Both the position numbers and the translations under genes were made by a program. A stretch of 49,004 nt of DNA. It comes from Perkinsus chesapeaki (taxonomy: Eukaryota > Perkinsozoa > Perkinsida > Perkinsidae). Numbering within the stretch: the stretch's first letter is position 1; every line of letters starts with the position of its first letter. This document shows positions 1 through 11,084 of the stretch, in pieces. The notes below the pieces were generated by a model. That model was given only the letters and a program-made list of their open reading frames with translations. It had not been told where the DNA came from and did not search any database. Location: assembly GCA_013115145.1 (NCBI GenBank), contig JAAPAO010000235.1, forward strand, positions 1-49,004, written 5' to 3'.

Positions 1-267
1 TGGATGAAGGAACTCCCGCAGGATGATTTTTCGCTTAAGTAGTACTACTTTTTGAGGCTTTTCATGAGTTCAGGCGAGTAGGTGTGATTGTCTCGTGCCC
101 GTTATATCTCTTTATAGTACTAAGCTGACATTTTCTGGTGGTTAATCCTTCTTCGTCTAATGCCCTGACTGTTGGGTTTGCACCAGAAAACGAGTGGCTT
201 GATCCCGCTATGGCTACACAGTGGCTACGACAATCCGCTCACTTCGCTCGCTGTGTTAGTTAACACC

Positions 268-1130
268 ATGCAAGCCCTGCTCTGTGTTGCCCTCGCTACA
301 GTGAGCATGGTCAATGCTGCTCCACCGCCTCTACGCCCTGGTAATTATCTCTTCACTGAGAACGATGGCGCTCACGGTATGGTTACATATGCAATTGTTA
401 AGCTAGACGACAGCTCTGAGACTGGCACCTTAAGGTTGGTAGTGAGCTCTCCCAGAGGTATTGCTCAAGGTATAGCCAATTATCGTACCGAGGCTCCAGT
501 GGAAGCTGGAACACTGTCACGAGTTAATCTCATCTGGTCTGATGATGAGCATCGTCGAGCTGTTGTAGATAGCATCACTCAGATTCACACTGGCTTCGAT
601 TTGGATCCTAATGATGCACTAATGTATACTAATCTAACTATAGTATGGATATCCCCGAGGCCACTGAAGGGGCGAATCTGTACATCGGTCACAATACTGC
701 TATACCATTAACCTTTCATGCCCACCCCCCTTTGCCAGACCCCCCAGCTCCGGGAACATATAGATTCAACGATCCTCGTGGACAGTATTTTGTGGCTATT
801 TTTATAGCAGATACTTTCGGTCCTTATGTCCTCAGACTGCTGGCCACTACCCCACGGTCGGTGATACAAAGATGGATTCCTTATACTGTCGAACAAGATC
901 ATCAAGGCCGAACCCATCTTCAATTTCACTGGAGTGAAGAGATACGCCGTGAGACGGTTCAAGAGCTGAATGAAATGAATACAGGTTACGAAGTTGTTGG
1001 TTTGGCGGCTCTATCGGGGATGACATTGTCCACAAATTCCCAGGTAGGCTCACTGCCCATCGGCAATAATGCTGATATCCCTCTACTGCGACAAGGCCTC
1101 AACCCCGAAGCTGCTTGCGACGGTATATGA
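268..1130 (+). CDS. Secreted two-module protein of unknown family, with a frame break between modules
   Basis: I do not recognise the family. The ATG at 268 opens a signal peptide (MQALLCVALATVSMVNA) followed by a proline-rich start and a module of about 110 residues. A second, similar module ends at the TGA at 1128-1130. Shared positions are PG-x-Y near each module start, an LRL strand, a PR pair, W-S-[DE]-[DE]-x-x-R-x-x-V, a TG-[FY] turn, and a closing stretch ending in an IPL-type strand. The two modules sit in different frames. The first is open from 268 to about 640, the second from about 645, and the switch (minus 1) falls in the closing strand of module 1. A TACTAAT plus CTATAG stretch at 626-643 looks like a branch point and acceptor, but splicing there would remove conserved residues. 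A frameshift mutation, a sequence error or slippage are all possible. Related proteins lie at 14119-14853 and 41010-41459. Confidence 0.6.
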
Positions 1131-1670
1131 ACCGCATTTTTTGATCAACACACTATATCAAGAACATCACCATAGCGCTAGCGCGGCCAATCTCTATGGG
1201 ATGAGTAGGCTCAGATCATATTATTATTATTTCTCTCTAATTCTACTTGTTACTTGTTAAATAGTGTATCCTCTCTGTATAATAGCTCAAGGCTGTACTT
1301 AAGGGTTATACGCTCAGACTACCGACTAGTGAATTAACATTGACCAAGGATACCTAATACTGTATGGTACTAAGGAATAGTGCACTCGGAATCTAATCCA
1401 AGCAGCTCCATTGCGCATCCCCCCCGTAACCAAGTAGGAGCAGCTCCCTCCTTTATAATATTTCCTATAACATACTATCGAATCTACAGCCTCTAGAACC
1501 TGTAGAATACAGGTACTTTCATAACCTACGCCTACCGAATAACTATCGAATAAGGCATATTTTAATTAACAACAACAACAACTCTCAACCCCGGCTAGCG
1601 GTGCTCACACAGAAAAGTCTTTAATGCCGGTATTGAAACTGATGCTGTCTTAGGAGAAGCGGTAGGGAGC
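1131..1670. other. Convergent intergenic region
   Basis: This lies between the secreted gene (+) and the 3' end of Rpn3 (-). I see no coding exon. It is AT-rich with a short AAC run near 1570-1580. Confidence 0.5.
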
Positions 1671-4035
1671 CTAGAAATCAAGGTCATCATCGTCATCCAA
1701 ATCGGAGCCGTCCAATTCCAAAAGCTGGGCTAAATCCTCCGCATCATCTCTGGTCTTATTGTTGCTACCAAGCTGAACAGGAGGAAAGTGTAATCGAAAG
1801 GTATCGGGTTCGAATCCCAGCAGCCGACATCCTACCATCGATGTATCCGCATACTGCATTGCCTTAACCGTCTCCGTATGAAGCTGTAAACAGAACGCAA
1901 TACGCTTGTGAAGATGGCGCTGTGGACTCGATCCCGAATATCCATCAGTACTCCAGGATGATTGCATGAAACTAATAACACAACAACGCTATAGTAAACC
2001 CCCTCCCACGTCCTCCCTCTCTTTACTCTCCATCATCATCTATAGTAGCATCAATAACACCATCAGCAATAGCCTTGCTCACCACACCTGCTGCCTCCTC
2101 ACGGCTATTAAGGCCCAACTTGCGCATTACTTCATCCTAAACCCCTCATTATCGCTCATACCTCCTCTCCATAGCGCTCTTACCATAGGGACCTTGCTGT
2201 AGCTTAGATTAATGCTGCGTAGACCAGCTTTAATAACGTTATGATGAAGTCTACCAATAAGACTAAATGTCCCATCTCGACGTAGCTCTCCACAATGAGC
2301 CTTGACTATGCTCTCAAACTCCTTCACTGAACCCCTAAGAACAGCAACAGTACAATCCACAGCAACACTATCATCATCATCCAGCATTCCCCCAGCACTA
2401 CGTCCTAACCGCCCCTGCAATTTGATAGTATAGCTTCAATGGCTTTTGGAGGTCAGTCTGGCCAAATACAGATCTGTCAGGAATTTCACCCATAAGCAGC
2501 TCCACGATGATGGCGAACTTATAGGCCTGATCGTAGGCAGCAGTTGCAAGGCAGTGATACAGAGCTATAGGTTTACTGAAATCCTGAAGCCTCGGCCAAC
2601 CTCTCCTTGAGGGCTCTTCCTAATGGCTTGAGTCAGCCTACTATAGGCTTCCGAGTACTCCAGCTGAACTGCCTTCAGACGACCTGATAACCACAAATGT
2701 ATCTAACCGCCTTCAACCTAAGATATTCTCTTAGTACTACCTATATAATAAAGGTACTTAGCAAATTCAGCATTGGTTCTTGTATCCGGGAACTGTGTCT
2801 TCGAGTACAACTTATTAGCCAACTCATATTCGTTGTAATAAAGGTAGTTCCTAAGATAACCGGTATTACCATAATCCACCATACTAATGACCACATAATA
2901 ACCATGTGCAACTACTATACTACCCTCTAGTCATTGATAATATACACACGTCCCCCCCACGTACTACTACTAGTACCTCAATAGCAAGTTCAATAGGGTA
3001 GCCTGTGATATCTTATCCTGCTTCAGTACTGCAGTCCTATAGGATCGATACAGCAACCTAATCCATAATAGATCTCATTGCACCACTATTATCATCGCAT
3101 ATTATTATTACGGTCTAATGCTGCGCAATGTCCCCTCTCTCTCATTCAGCAATGAGTAGTAAAACAACGCCTTTGCACTGATCATGATAACACCAGTACT
3201 TCCACTACCTTTACATCACTCGTGAGCAGTCCCTACTTTATGGGATCCAAACTCCTCTGATTCAGTTTCTGCAGTCTGTCTACGAGTTCCTTGGCCACCT
3301 CGGTCAGCTTAAGTGAACCCAAGTCCAGATTTCTATGGTTATCGATGAGCCAAATCAAAATAAGCAATCTGATATAGGCCTGAATGAGCGTAACAATGGC
3401 ATGGCATCCTTCACAGCCACCATCAGCAGCAGCAGCCCACCCCTCCTCCTGGCAGCTCGGCTTCAGTGAGGTTAGCAGGCACACTGCTCGGCAGTGCCTC
3501 GGACGGTGCCACCTGCCAGCATATATAATAGCATTTAACGCACAGGTTCGATGCCCACCTTGGTAACATTTTCCCCCTCATTTTCAACATCTTCCATCTC
3601 GACCTCCTCATCGGCCCTCTTAGCTTCATCCTCCAGCACCTTCCTCCATGCTTCCTCTACCTTAGATGCACTTGGTAATAATATCATCCGCGTTAAATAC
3701 TCCAAAGAGACAGCATCAACACGCCTAACAGCAGCGACAGCGCTGATACGACCAACCCAGCAGGGACATCACCATACCTCCTCGTTTGTGGCAAGGATCT
3801 TATCACTCTATTAACACCCCTATAGTCCTTGGATGCTACCGATTGGTCTATCATACGCAACGACGACAGCTCTGCCTCGACCTACCGATCACATACAAAC
3901 AATACTACCAAACTTCCTCCAAATTACAGCTACAACACTGGGATGCTTGGCAGGCACAGCCACAGGCTCCTCTGCCTTAGTCGTCTGTTGTTCAGCTTTC
4001 TTACTATCAGCAGTAGCAGTTTTATCGACCGCCAT
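1671..4035 (-). CDS. RPN3: 26S proteasome regulatory subunit Rpn3/PSMD3
   Basis: Rpn3 is a PCI-domain subunit of the 19S lid that helps assemble the lid and hold Rpn11; it acts in nucleus and cytoplasm. The protein is split over several exons. The start is MAVDKTATADSKKAEQQ from the ATG at 4035-4033, followed by an acidic low-complexity linker near 3650-3560. An alpha-helical part near 3330-3230 carries AKELVDRLQKLNQRSLDPIK, which fits the Rpn3 stretch before its TPR-like helices. Helices at about 2610-2430 include AIIVELLMGEIPDRSVF. The PCI winged helix at about 2330-2030 carries IGRLHHNVIKAGLRSINLS and then SREEAAGVVSKAIADGVIDA. The last exon has RIAFCLQLHTETVKAM and ends in an acidic tail DLDDDDDLDF, as in other Rpn3 proteins. 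Introns are short GT-AG. A 634-bp gap with two palindromes lies upstream. The family assignment is firm; inner exon borders are approximate. Confidence 0.92.
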
Positions 4036-4160
4036 TATTATAAATAACAATAACAGACACTTATCCTACTACTGAAGTAATAACAGTTTCTTATACTGAC
4101 TAACTAACGCTAATACCCCAAAGACTTGTATAAAAGCAGCAGCTTTGAGAGCATCATCAT

Positions 4161-4176
4161 TTCTTGAGCTCAAGAA
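4161..4176. repeat. 16-bp perfect palindrome
   Basis: TTCTTGAGCTCAAGAA equals its own reverse complement. It lies 126 bp upstream of the Rpn3 start codon and 46 bp from a second palindrome. Confidence 0.85.
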
Positions 4177-4208
4177 AACTCTAGAACAACAGCTGCTGAA
4201 CAGCTCTT

Positions 4209-4265
4209 GAACAAGGAAGCTTCTGACCCTCATGAGGGTCAGCTTCCACCACTTGAGGATTGTTC
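4209..4265. repeat. Long imperfect hairpin around a 20-bp perfect palindrome
   Basis: The core at 4223-4242 (CTGACCCTCATGAGGGTCAG) is a perfect palindrome. GGAAG at 4215-4219 pairs with CTTCC at 4243-4247, and GAACAA at 4209-4214 pairs with TTGTTC at 4260-4265, so the symmetry extends with interruptions. It could be a dimeric protein-binding site in the Rpn3 promoter or the footprint of a small inverted-repeat element. Confidence 0.8.
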
Positions 4266-4669
4266 AATAGTACTTATTGAAAGTATATAACATCGATGAA
4301 CTGTATAATTGATGATGAGATTATATGAGTCTGACCTATACAGTCTAAGGAAGAAGGAATTAAGATAAAATAGAGAGTGAATCTACGACAGTACTACGAA
4401 TTGGGAGTCTACAACAACTCAATCAAACATTCCGCTATCATATTCACTGTATTATTCTAACCTACTTATTATAATTTATAATCGCGTGGGACACTTCAGT
4501 GGAAAACGAATATAAATACCAATCACCACCACCATCACCACATTGGACATACTGCGCTACTGTCCCCAGAGCCCCCTCCCTTTACACAACAATATATGGT
4601 ATAAGATACGTTGGTAGACTGGTGCTGCTCCTGCTATATTGGTAAGGCTGATACTCCTTTTATTAATCT

Positions 4670-6891
4670 TCATCCCAGTTGTTCTACCATAGCCTTCCAG
4701 TCATTGTATTTAACACAGTATAGTAACCTTTTACGAGATAGCTTCTTCCTAGTTTCGGGATCTATACCATCTCCTTGAGGGAATGGCCAAGACACTTGCC
4801 AAATAGCATGGTCGATAAATACCTGATCATCATCAGGTCGAGGTAGTAGTATGCCGGCAGATAATACCGCAAAAAAGTTACCGCAACCTTGAAAATTGTT
4901 ACCGAGTCATCCCGCCACGAGGTTCACTAATTGCTCAGATATACTTCACAATTACATTGTAATCTTACAACCACGACAGCTCGGCTAACTCTCAACCACT
5001 CTCAAAGCCACACTACATCCTCGACACTTTTCATAATCAAGCATCCTGTAACAGCTTATCCTTTAATATTATTATCACAACAAGAAGTATGACAGTCAAT
5101 TAGGTGATATGGAGAATGTACTGTTAAAAGTAAAAGTGTTCTTGTTATCGTTACCCCATTCGCCATGTTGCATTACCTCATCCTCAAAAGCTATATATCG
5201 TCTGTCTTTCTTTTCCATTTCCAACATTAACTTCTTCCTCTTGGCCGCCTTCTTCTTTTTACCCCCAGCCATTGCAGCTGCTGATGATATTGAGGATGAT
5301 GACGGATCCACATAGTAGGAGCTCAAGAACTAAACAAAGCTTCAACCATGCACTACATACCATCCAAAGATACCCTACATTACCAACAAGTGCGTGAACT
5401 TATAATACTTTCTCTCCTGCGCTGGACAGTGTGCTTCCTCCGACAGGCTCCAAGCCACATCATCCTTCAGAACACGGTGAATGCCAGGCACCAACTCCGA
5501 TGGCAAATTAATCATCCTATCCAAGCAAGCCTCCAACGATCCCTATCACCACCTTTGTTATCACCTTTCATTAACCACTATACCACAGCAGCAGCATGCT
5601 CCATTATCCGATACCACCATCTTATCCTAACGTATAGCCATACACCATACACCTACCACCCTTCTCTTACAAATGCCACTTTAGTATCATCTGAGTCGGC
5701 ATGTTTATCGACCTGCTGCTTCAAGTGATCTACCAACTGCTTCATACCCTTTGTATCCTTCATGTACTGTGCCTGATGATAGACAAATGCAACAATAGGC
5801 ACACACTATAATAATAACAACAACAACCCAGGTAACTATAATACTGTTCATGTTGCTAGTCAGGGATTTCCTGACGCCTAGGCATTGTCAAGCGCATACT
5901 ACTGAGTGTAAGCATACATATTCATCTGGAACACCACCTTATATATGTGCAAATAGTGGTAGGAGGTAAATGAATATCTCCTCCTGCCTCGGCAGGAAAA
6001 AGTTTTCCAAATTATTATGATTGCATTTACTCGTCCGTAACATTGCTCGCGCCAGAGTCGACGAACACCCTACTTTATCTCGTAGCCATACTGCGGCAGC
6101 ATTCACATGAAGAGCATTCAACTCAGACTGATATAATTATCATTCAATAGCATTCTTCGACTTGGCATTTACTAATCAATCGGGTGTGGTGCCATTTATG
6201 AATGACCTCAAGAGCACGTCTACTCTTCGAATAATACTGTACTGGGTTCCTGATAGCCCCACCCAGTTCAAACCCCACAGAGACCGATTACGACATTACG
6301 CACCTTATGTTGGTAATGTAATTCATATTATATGGATAACACCAGAATTTATATACACAGTGAATTGTGATAGTGGATTCGACTCTCAGCTCTCCTCTAC
6401 CCACCTCCCCCTTCTTACAGGGTTCAGTATCGTAGCCACAGCACAAAAGGCTGTATCATCATCCTCACCGCCCTTTTTGCCATCATCACCACCCGATTTA
6501 ATAATGGTACCGATATTCTGCTGATCTGAGCAATAATCGGTATGAACCTTCCTTTTGCACCTCGCATTGTTACCAATAATGCACTGTGCCAGACTGCCAA
6601 CATCATATTCCTTCCCATCCAGTAGCCTAGTTATCATCATCCTAACCCCCTGGTAATCACCATCAGTCATGTCCTCAAAACGGAAGGCTGCATCAAACCC
6701 ATCTTCAGTAGAGGAGCCCTAGCCATCCGATCACAGCCTACTACCCTCCCTCCACCACACAGCCTTACCGCATCCACCGACTCCCTATCGCTACTTAGCG
6801 AACTACTGCTACTGCTGTCAATTGAGGATGCAGAGTCCTCCCTAGCACCCACTACCTTCGATGGACGAGCTCTCTTCTTATCAGCTGGCAT
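4670..6891 (-). CDS. BCP1: BCP1/BCCIP family nuclear protein
   Basis: Bcp1 (BCCIP in animals) is a nuclear chaperone and export factor, linked in yeast to ribosomal protein Rpl23 and lipid kinase Mss4. The start at 6891 gives a basic and Ser-rich head (MPADKKRARPSKVV). A 50-nt intron follows, then FRFEDMTDGDYQGVRMMITR, which fits the BCP1 motif in which the D/N-D-Y-x-G element opens the fold. Next come the LAQCIIGNN helix and DDDTAFCAVATILN. After a long intron, exons carry MKDTKGMKQLVDHLKQQ (near 5750-5690) and INLPSELVPGIHRVLKD (near 5535-5485). KYYKF at about 5400 precedes a Lys-rich loop (AGGKKKKAAKRKK, 5272-5230) and RRYIAFEDEVM. The final exon has IDHAIWQVSWPFPQ and ends KAMVEQLG at the TGA at 4672-4670. 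Order and spacing match human BCCIP throughout, though identity is low. The intron between about 6430 and 5800 is much longer than its neighbours. Confidence 0.82.
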
Positions 6892-6979
6892 TCAATACAA
6901 CCCTAACCGAAGTTCGATCCCTGCACCCGACATTTTATCTTCACTAAATACAACACTCAATGTCGAAAATATTGTCACG

Positions 6980-8830
6980 TTAGCGGTAGCTCCTCCGCCT
7001 TCTATCATCGCTCCTCGACCTTCTTCTCCTCGATCGGCCTGCACCGCAGCCTCCCTATCCCCTACCCCCACACCTACTTCGTGATCGACTGTGTCGTCTC
7101 CTATCACCATCACCACTCCTCGATCGATGCCGTCTTCGGTGCACTCTATCCGGTGACTCTCTTCGACTATCTTCTTTTTCATCTCGTCTCGACCCTAAAC
7201 CTCCATCTAGCACCTTCCCATAGCCCTCCTTCCCATACTACCATGCCTCCTATAATCATCCCCCTCCTCTTTAATTACCCTTCTAGCCGTCGAACTCTCA
7301 GCCTTACTCTCCACCCCCTTTGACGACCGTTCCTTCTTGTGGTGGTGATGATGATGTCTCTTTTCCTTCTTTTCCCTAAAGTGATATATGCCCTCTTTTT
7401 CTCAGCATATCGTACTTCTTCGACTTTACACTTGGATCCTCGACCATCCATTTCTTATCCTTCCTAGCAGTCATTCGGCTCCTAATAAAACCACGCATCA
7501 CCTCATACGACCCTTGACGATTATGGTTTTCAATGGTACCGTTTTGTCATATACAAAAAATGAAAGATACACCCAATATAAGATTGCCGTGTAGTTCCAT
7601 TATTATGATAATAACACACGTGATGTGGTAATAGGTTGCCGATACGTACAAAGTGAAAGACACTTTTTTGCCTCTGTGATAAGAATTATATGGAGTACAG
7701 TATTACGGCGATGTAACATATATGCCTTAATCCACACCTCTTGATCTCTTCATCACCAGATGACCGCAACAACAAGTATATCCTCCAATGAGTGACAAAG
7801 TGCAGAAATCAACATAGATTTTCTAGGAACCTCTGTTGCCATGATGTCGGCAATCACGTAGAGCGTTGATATAAACACCAATTTGATAGTACATACTGCA
7901 GCATGAGCATCTATTCTACAGCAACGGAGTGATGAAGGCTATATAAGGTATTCTGACAGCAGTTATTAAGACCCTCAGTAAAATACTACCTCGTTTCTGC
8001 CATCCTATCAAGCATTTTTTGCGACTCTGTAACGCTTGTAACACCAAAGCCTTTACCTTCTGCTCCAGTAGCCTTATAATCAACGTAACTGGTTACCCAC
8101 AGGTACCCACAGCCGCATGCTTGCCTATATTACATAGGATTGCCGTCAGCATCTGTTTTCCCTTCTGGATCCTCCACTATAGGGGCACGATACGACTGGC
8201 AGAGGGGGGCTAGACAGATGGACGACATACCCTTATTACGCTGACATGGTCCACCTTCAATGGTCGACCTACTAAGTTGAACCCTATCATATTATCTATA
8301 GCGTATCGTGTACTCTGAAGCCAGATAGGGTGATAAAGAGTGGATAATGTTACTAATATTACCAATTGATTCTCGTATGCTATAAAACCGAACCCTTTGC
8401 TCTTCCCTGTCTCTTTATCTCGTACCTGACCACACCCGCCTCGCCCGCCTTGAAAATATCAGATTACGCTTATCACAAAAGGCTTATAAAATGAATCCCT
8501 TATATCCCTTCTTATTATCAGGATTTTCAACCTAGTCTATATTAATCTCTTGAAGTGGAGTAGTACCTTACCAAATTAACATCCATTATTTCACCAAACT
8601 GGCTGAACACTGTGATGAGATCTCCCTCAGTAAGGCCTCTGTCTAAGTTACCAACATAAAGATAGGCAGAATCATTGTACCTAAATTATCGCACTACTCG
8701 AGCTTCAAAGATACATAATAGGTTACTTTTCGTGCCACGAGGCCCGCTGCTCGGTTTGATCCTGGAGCTCCCGTTCGGATAGTTGCTTTATTCGACCTAT
8801 CTCCGCATTGATACCACGGATGCTGGTCAT
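6980..8830 (-). CDS. RBMX2: RBMX2/Ist3 (Snu17) RNA-binding splicing factor
   Basis: RBMX2 (Ist3/Snu17 in yeast) is the RRM subunit of the RES complex, which binds the activated spliceosome and supports splicing and nuclear retention of pre-mRNA. The ATG at 8830 gives MTSIRGINAEIGRIKQLSE and then RASWHEK, the conserved N-terminal helix. After a short intron the RRM follows: SAYLYVGNLDRGLTEGDLIT (RNP2), VFSQFGEIMDVNLV, KETGKSKGFGFIAYE (RNP1) and AIDNMIGFNLVGRPLKVDHV. The usual linker YRAPIVEDPEGK and GAEGKGFGVTSVTESQKML come next. Downstream exons are basic, with a His/Lys run near 7340-7330 and an Arg/Ser-rich tail (SRRRRSRSDDRRRRSYR) ending at the TAA at 6982-6980. The RRM part is firm. That the RS-rich exons belong to the same transcript is inferred from frame, strand and spacing (88 bp to BCP1). 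Confidence 0.9.
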
Positions 8831-9026
8831 GCTGATCAAAACAGAAGGCAACTAACGTCAGTCGAGCGAAAAAAATACAAGAAAAACAACGCCCGTGGGA
8901 TTCGTACCGCCGGGCCTGGATACCCCTTGTGTGTGTCATGGGCACGCATGCGCATGCCAAAGGTGTACTTTCCCAACTCTACTGGGAGGGTTCGAATGCC
9001 AAAGAAGTTTAATAATTAACTTCAGT

Positions 9027-10970
9027 TCAACCAAACACATCGATTTCGGTACTGCATTTCCTGACGATGCTCAGCACAATGTTGCCATGTACGCTATCCA
9101 TGACCGATCGGACTCCTGTCATGTGAGCGGCGGCTGCTACTGCTGCCGTGCATTCTATCAAAGTCATTGATGATATCCGAAGACTGTTCTTCATCATTAT
9201 CAGAGACCGGACTGAACAACATGTACACACCTTCGATTGTTGGCTACTCACCCGACATTGTTCACAGCAGCAATCAGCTCATCGGCACACAGTCCTTTCA
9301 ATAGATATTCTCGTGGCACCTTTCCCAAAAGGCCACCGTAAGAATTTACTGTCAACACCTGAACAACGGTTGCGAACACAGAGCTCCTAACGACGTTACT
9401 TCTACGCAGCAGTCCGATGCCCGCTTTCCCCAAGTGGTGGCTGCAAGCTTTGGGGCTTGTAACACAGTCGTGCCATTCATTTTATTGCCAACTTCTCCAC
9501 CATGAATGGTTAGCGATTCCATCTCATCGCGGAACCTATTATCCCTGGCGATGACGTCATCACGCATCGCTTCAATCAACTCCGACAAATGAGCTTGCTC
9601 ATCCTGCAGCCAAGAGTTCCCTTCTGCACCGTGCCCAAGCTCACCTCGGCCGTTCTCGCTTTAACGGGATAATACTCTCCTCGCTTGTACGCGTCATCTA
9701 TCCTGCCCACTGAAAGCTCCACCGAACAGCTTTGCGCAAATCATACCGCTCCTGCCTGCGCGCTCTTGATCGAGCTATCTTGTCCATTCGTTGCTTTTGT
9801 GATATGATATTTTTTAGATATTCAACCTTCCCATTTATCCTGATTGAGATGTACTGATTAACAAAGAGGGCCATGTACGTCCGCTGTTCTTCAATCATTT
9901 CATTGGCCCTGCGCAAGGCGTGCTCCTTGTGCCCCACCTCTGCGGCAACTCTCGCAGTTCGCTGCTCATGCCCTCTAGTCGAACGTATCTACCTTCAATA
10001 TGCACCTACACATGGGCTACTAACCCCCGTAACCGGCATCGTCGAAGGAGGTTTGCTCGTAGCTGGACGGTTAGTTGCCAGCAAATGTCGTCGTTCAGTC
10101 TTTGGCCTTCGAACAGTTCCAGAAATAGTAGGTGCTGTAGACGGCCGAAGCCTAGCCATGAGTATCGGTTCAAGGACACTGAAGCCGTATCTGATAGCCC
10201 TTATAAGCCTAGTAAGCCTCAAAAAGTTGTACTCAAACGCGCCGAGACCGTGGACTTACCCACCTTCAGGGATATACCGCGCCGGAGCAGGTGACGATTC
10301 GTGTTCCGCCTTGAATACAAAATACCGAAAAGGCGTTCTAGCATACCCACATCCGAACTGGCTGCTGCTCGCTCTACAATTTCTGCCCCGTTGAGTTTAC
10401 CGTAATCATACCTACAGTAAAGCTACACCATCCACTATCGTGAAACTGACGCATCGTGCGTACAGTCGCAAAGGACTCGGCGGACGCTTCAGGTGGAGCT
10501 TCATTTTTAGGCCTGTCGGTAGAGTGGAGAACTACAAAATGTATGCCCCCTACTTGCTGCTACATGGTCCTCCCAATCTCCTTGGGAGGGGATCCTGACT
10601 CTGGACTTGAAACACTCGAATTTATCAATGCTTCGGTACCTGGGAAGCATTACTAGAAAGATGTCCTCAATGATAGCGACAAACAAAAAAAGCAAAAGGC
10701 AACGGCTCTCTAAGCCACCGGATATCTCACGTTGAGTCGCGTTCTGCGCGGGCCTTCCTTCGAGAAAAAGACTTCCACGATGCTACGTGCTGTGCCTGTC
10801 GCTCCCGGAAGCTCATGTCTTTCAATATGGGCGGCAAACACCACTGACAGAATAGCGCTCGGGAAACGAAGAATAACTTGAAAACTATGTGTTCCTTCGA
10901 ATTTGCTACCGAGACGGGAAATGCCGCACGAAGAGGCTGGTTTCCGAGTCCGAGTTCGCGTGAGTCCCAC
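9027..10970 (-). CDS. Unrecognised coiled-coil protein, several exons
   Basis: I do not recognise this gene. Minus-strand open stretches look coding because they are rich in charged helical residues and bounded by splice-like sites. In order they are: HSFQVILRFPSAILSVVFAA (near 10880-10825); NEAPPEASAESFATVRTMRQ (near 10507-10450); KLNGAEIVERAAASSDVGML and RLFGILYSRRNTNRHLLRRG (near 10395-10270); and a Ser/Thr/Pro-rich basic linker (near 10165-10040). A long coiled coil follows, with HALRRANEMIEEQRTYMALF and NIISQKQRMDKIARSRARRQ (9930-9745), then HLSELIEAMRDDVIARDNRF (near 9600-9540). The end at 9027 is uncertain. It could be two genes. A cytoskeletal or centrosomal role would fit the coiled coil but is only a guess. 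Confidence 0.35.
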
Positions 10971-11084
10971 TTGTGTTTCGCAACGGATTTTCCTAGGGAA
11001 CTAGCAAGCCGCTGTACAGCTTTTCCTTATTCAGTGTATTTTTGGAGGTAGTAGGGACTTGTACTATCTGATTCTGTAGGCTGT

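Larger units (their letters stand above)
4036..4669. other. Intergenic region upstream of Rpn3, with palindromes
   Basis: This lies between the BCP1 stop and the Rpn3 start, both on the minus strand. It has no supported exon. It holds two perfect palindromes (4161-4176 and 4223-4242) and a CACCAC-rich stretch near 4526-4541. It is the likely Rpn3 promoter and BCP1 3' region. Confidence 0.5.

Noticed and set aside
1800-1830. GGGTTCGAATCCC-like stretch, as in a tRNA T-arm
   Set aside because: It lies in the last coding exon of Rpn3 and has no matching acceptor, D or anticodon arms.
8880-9010. tRNA-like fragments (GATTCGTACC, GGTTCGAATGCC)
   Set aside because: The T-stems do not pair and no cloverleaf can be drawn on either strand.
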